Below, one piece after another: positions 63,559 through 64,000 of a stretch of 64,000 bases of DNA. This DNA is from CAWIJJ01 sp963836405. GTDB lineage: Bacteria > Acidobacteriota > Terriglobia > Bryobacterales > Bryobacteraceae. Position numbers and translations under genes: made by a program. Positions within the stretch are counted from its first letter, which is position 1. Every line of letters starts with the position of its first letter. The stretch covers positions 124,001-188,000 of the forward strand of contig CAWIJL010000001.1 of the NCBI GenBank assembly GCA_963836405.1. The letters run 5' to 3'. The notes below the pieces were generated by a model. It saw only the letters and a program-made list of their open reading frames with translations. It did no database searches and was not told where the DNA came from.

Positions 63559-64000
63559 TCAATAGCCGCTTGCGAGGAACACGGCTCCGCGCGACTCGAA
63601 GCTAACTTGCGCGCGCCCATTCTCCCGGCGGGTGGCGGCCAGCGTACGGACGGCGGGTGCGCCCGCGCCGATCGAGGCATTCACGATCGTCGCGCCCCGG
63701 GGAAACAGGCGCGACATCAAGGACCAGGTATAGAACCACGGCCGGATGGCTTCGTCTTCGGGATGTCCCATCGCCGCGCCCTGCGTGTTCCAGAAGCCCC
63801 AGATCTTCAGCGTGTGCCCGGCCGGCGGCTCCACGTGTCCGCCCTGATTGACATGCATGGCATCGTCCATGTCCCAGGCGATGGCTGCCTGCCACGCCGC
63901 GCGCGCCACCTGAGCGACGTAGTCCGCCATCAGCACGCCGTAGGCGAACTCCTTCACCCGGGGCTGCTGATCGCCGTTGATCTTGCCCTCGATCATTCCG
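63559..64000 (-). CDS. C-terminal part of a probable glycoside hydrolase (5' end beyond window)
   Basis: The frame is open to the right edge, so the apparent ATG at 63996 is probably internal. The visible ~147 residues (GVLMADYVAQVARAAWQAAI then AWDMDDAMH, WGFWNTQG, IRPWFYTWSLMSRLFPRGA) resemble the end of a TIM-barrel hydrolase with its C-terminal beta domain, as in GH5/GH39-like enzymes. No catalytic residue can be assigned. It is convergent with the LarA gene, 76 bases apart. Confidence 0.5.
   Translation of the reverse strand, partial: GMIEGKINGDQQPRVKEFAYGVLMADYVAQVARAAWQAAIAWDMDDAMHVNQGGHVEPPAGHTLKIWGFWNTQGAAMGHPEDEAIRPWFYTWSLMSRLFPRGATIVNASIGAGAPAVRTLAATRRENGRAQVSFESRGAVFLASGY

Overview
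The window is high-GC bacterial DNA that looks like an acidobacterium of the Solibacteres/Bryobacterales type (Candidatus Solibacter-like). The main pointers are a TIGR03435-type soil-associated protein (59392-60150), a carboxypeptidase-regulatory/TonB receptor of the large acidobacterial class (1361-4852), a DUF2934 protein, many secreted carbohydrate-active proteins and a class A RNase P RNA. The taxonomic call is inference from gene content. No rRNA, tRNA, CRISPR array or replication origin was seen. Coding density is high: almost every stretch above 300 bases is genic, and gaps are mostly 2-260 bases.

Layout. 1-5.1 kb: the 3' end of a secreted metalloprotease-like gene with four fibronectin-like repeats, a TonB-type receptor and a small unknown gene. 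5.2-8.7 kb (minus): a SNF2 helicase and SWIM zinc-finger pair. 8.8-16.2 kb (plus): a TPR lipoprotein-like gene, then a 2276-residue protein that joins a complete TamB-like translocation module to a complete TamA/BamA-like POTRA plus barrel module. 16.2-23.5 kb: a carbohydrate region with a GHL6-like hydrolase, a CE15 glucuronoyl esterase, a Tat-exported galactonate dehydratase-like enzyme and a GH53 galactanase, interrupted by a receiver protein and TrmO. 23.6-24.4 kb: two small unknown genes.

24.6-30.7 kb is a signalling island: a hybrid histidine kinase with a bona fide LOV blue-light motif plus a receiver protein on the minus strand, facing a second kinase and a receiver-PP2C phosphatase on the plus strand. 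30.8-37.5 kb: DinB, a TPR protein, HrpB and TreY. 37.5-42.7 kb: DUF2934, an OmpA/PKD/Ig-like surface protein, rnpB, a Gly/Tyr-rich exported protein, a PEBP (YbhB-type) protein and a 54-residue DUF1328 membrane protein. 42.7-44.6 kb: a sigma-like protein carrying an anti-sigma zinc motif, a broken cysteine-cluster gene and a beta-hydroxyacid dehydrogenase.

44.7-48.2 kb is a secreted alpha/beta-hydrolase gene broken twice: by a one-base frameshift at 45797 and by an ISAzo13-family insertion (45903-47828) with 15-bp perfect inverted repeats and a 4-bp target duplication (CGAG). A 113-bp palindromic MITE-like element follows. 48.4-59.4 kb is a compact cluster of unknown purpose: five minus-strand genes (unknown beta-rich protein, old-yellow-enzyme-type flavin oxidoreductase, RoxA-like dihaem cytochrome c, subtilase, metallophosphoesterase) facing a 1465-residue GMC oxidoreductase with a duplicated C-terminal module. 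I regard it as the best candidate for an undescribed system, perhaps oxidation of a sterol- or isoprenoid-like lipid. 59.4-64 kb: a TIGR03435 protein, a second GHL6-like hydrolase, a LarA-type nickel-pincer racemase/epimerase and the 3' end of a probable glycoside hydrolase running off the right edge.
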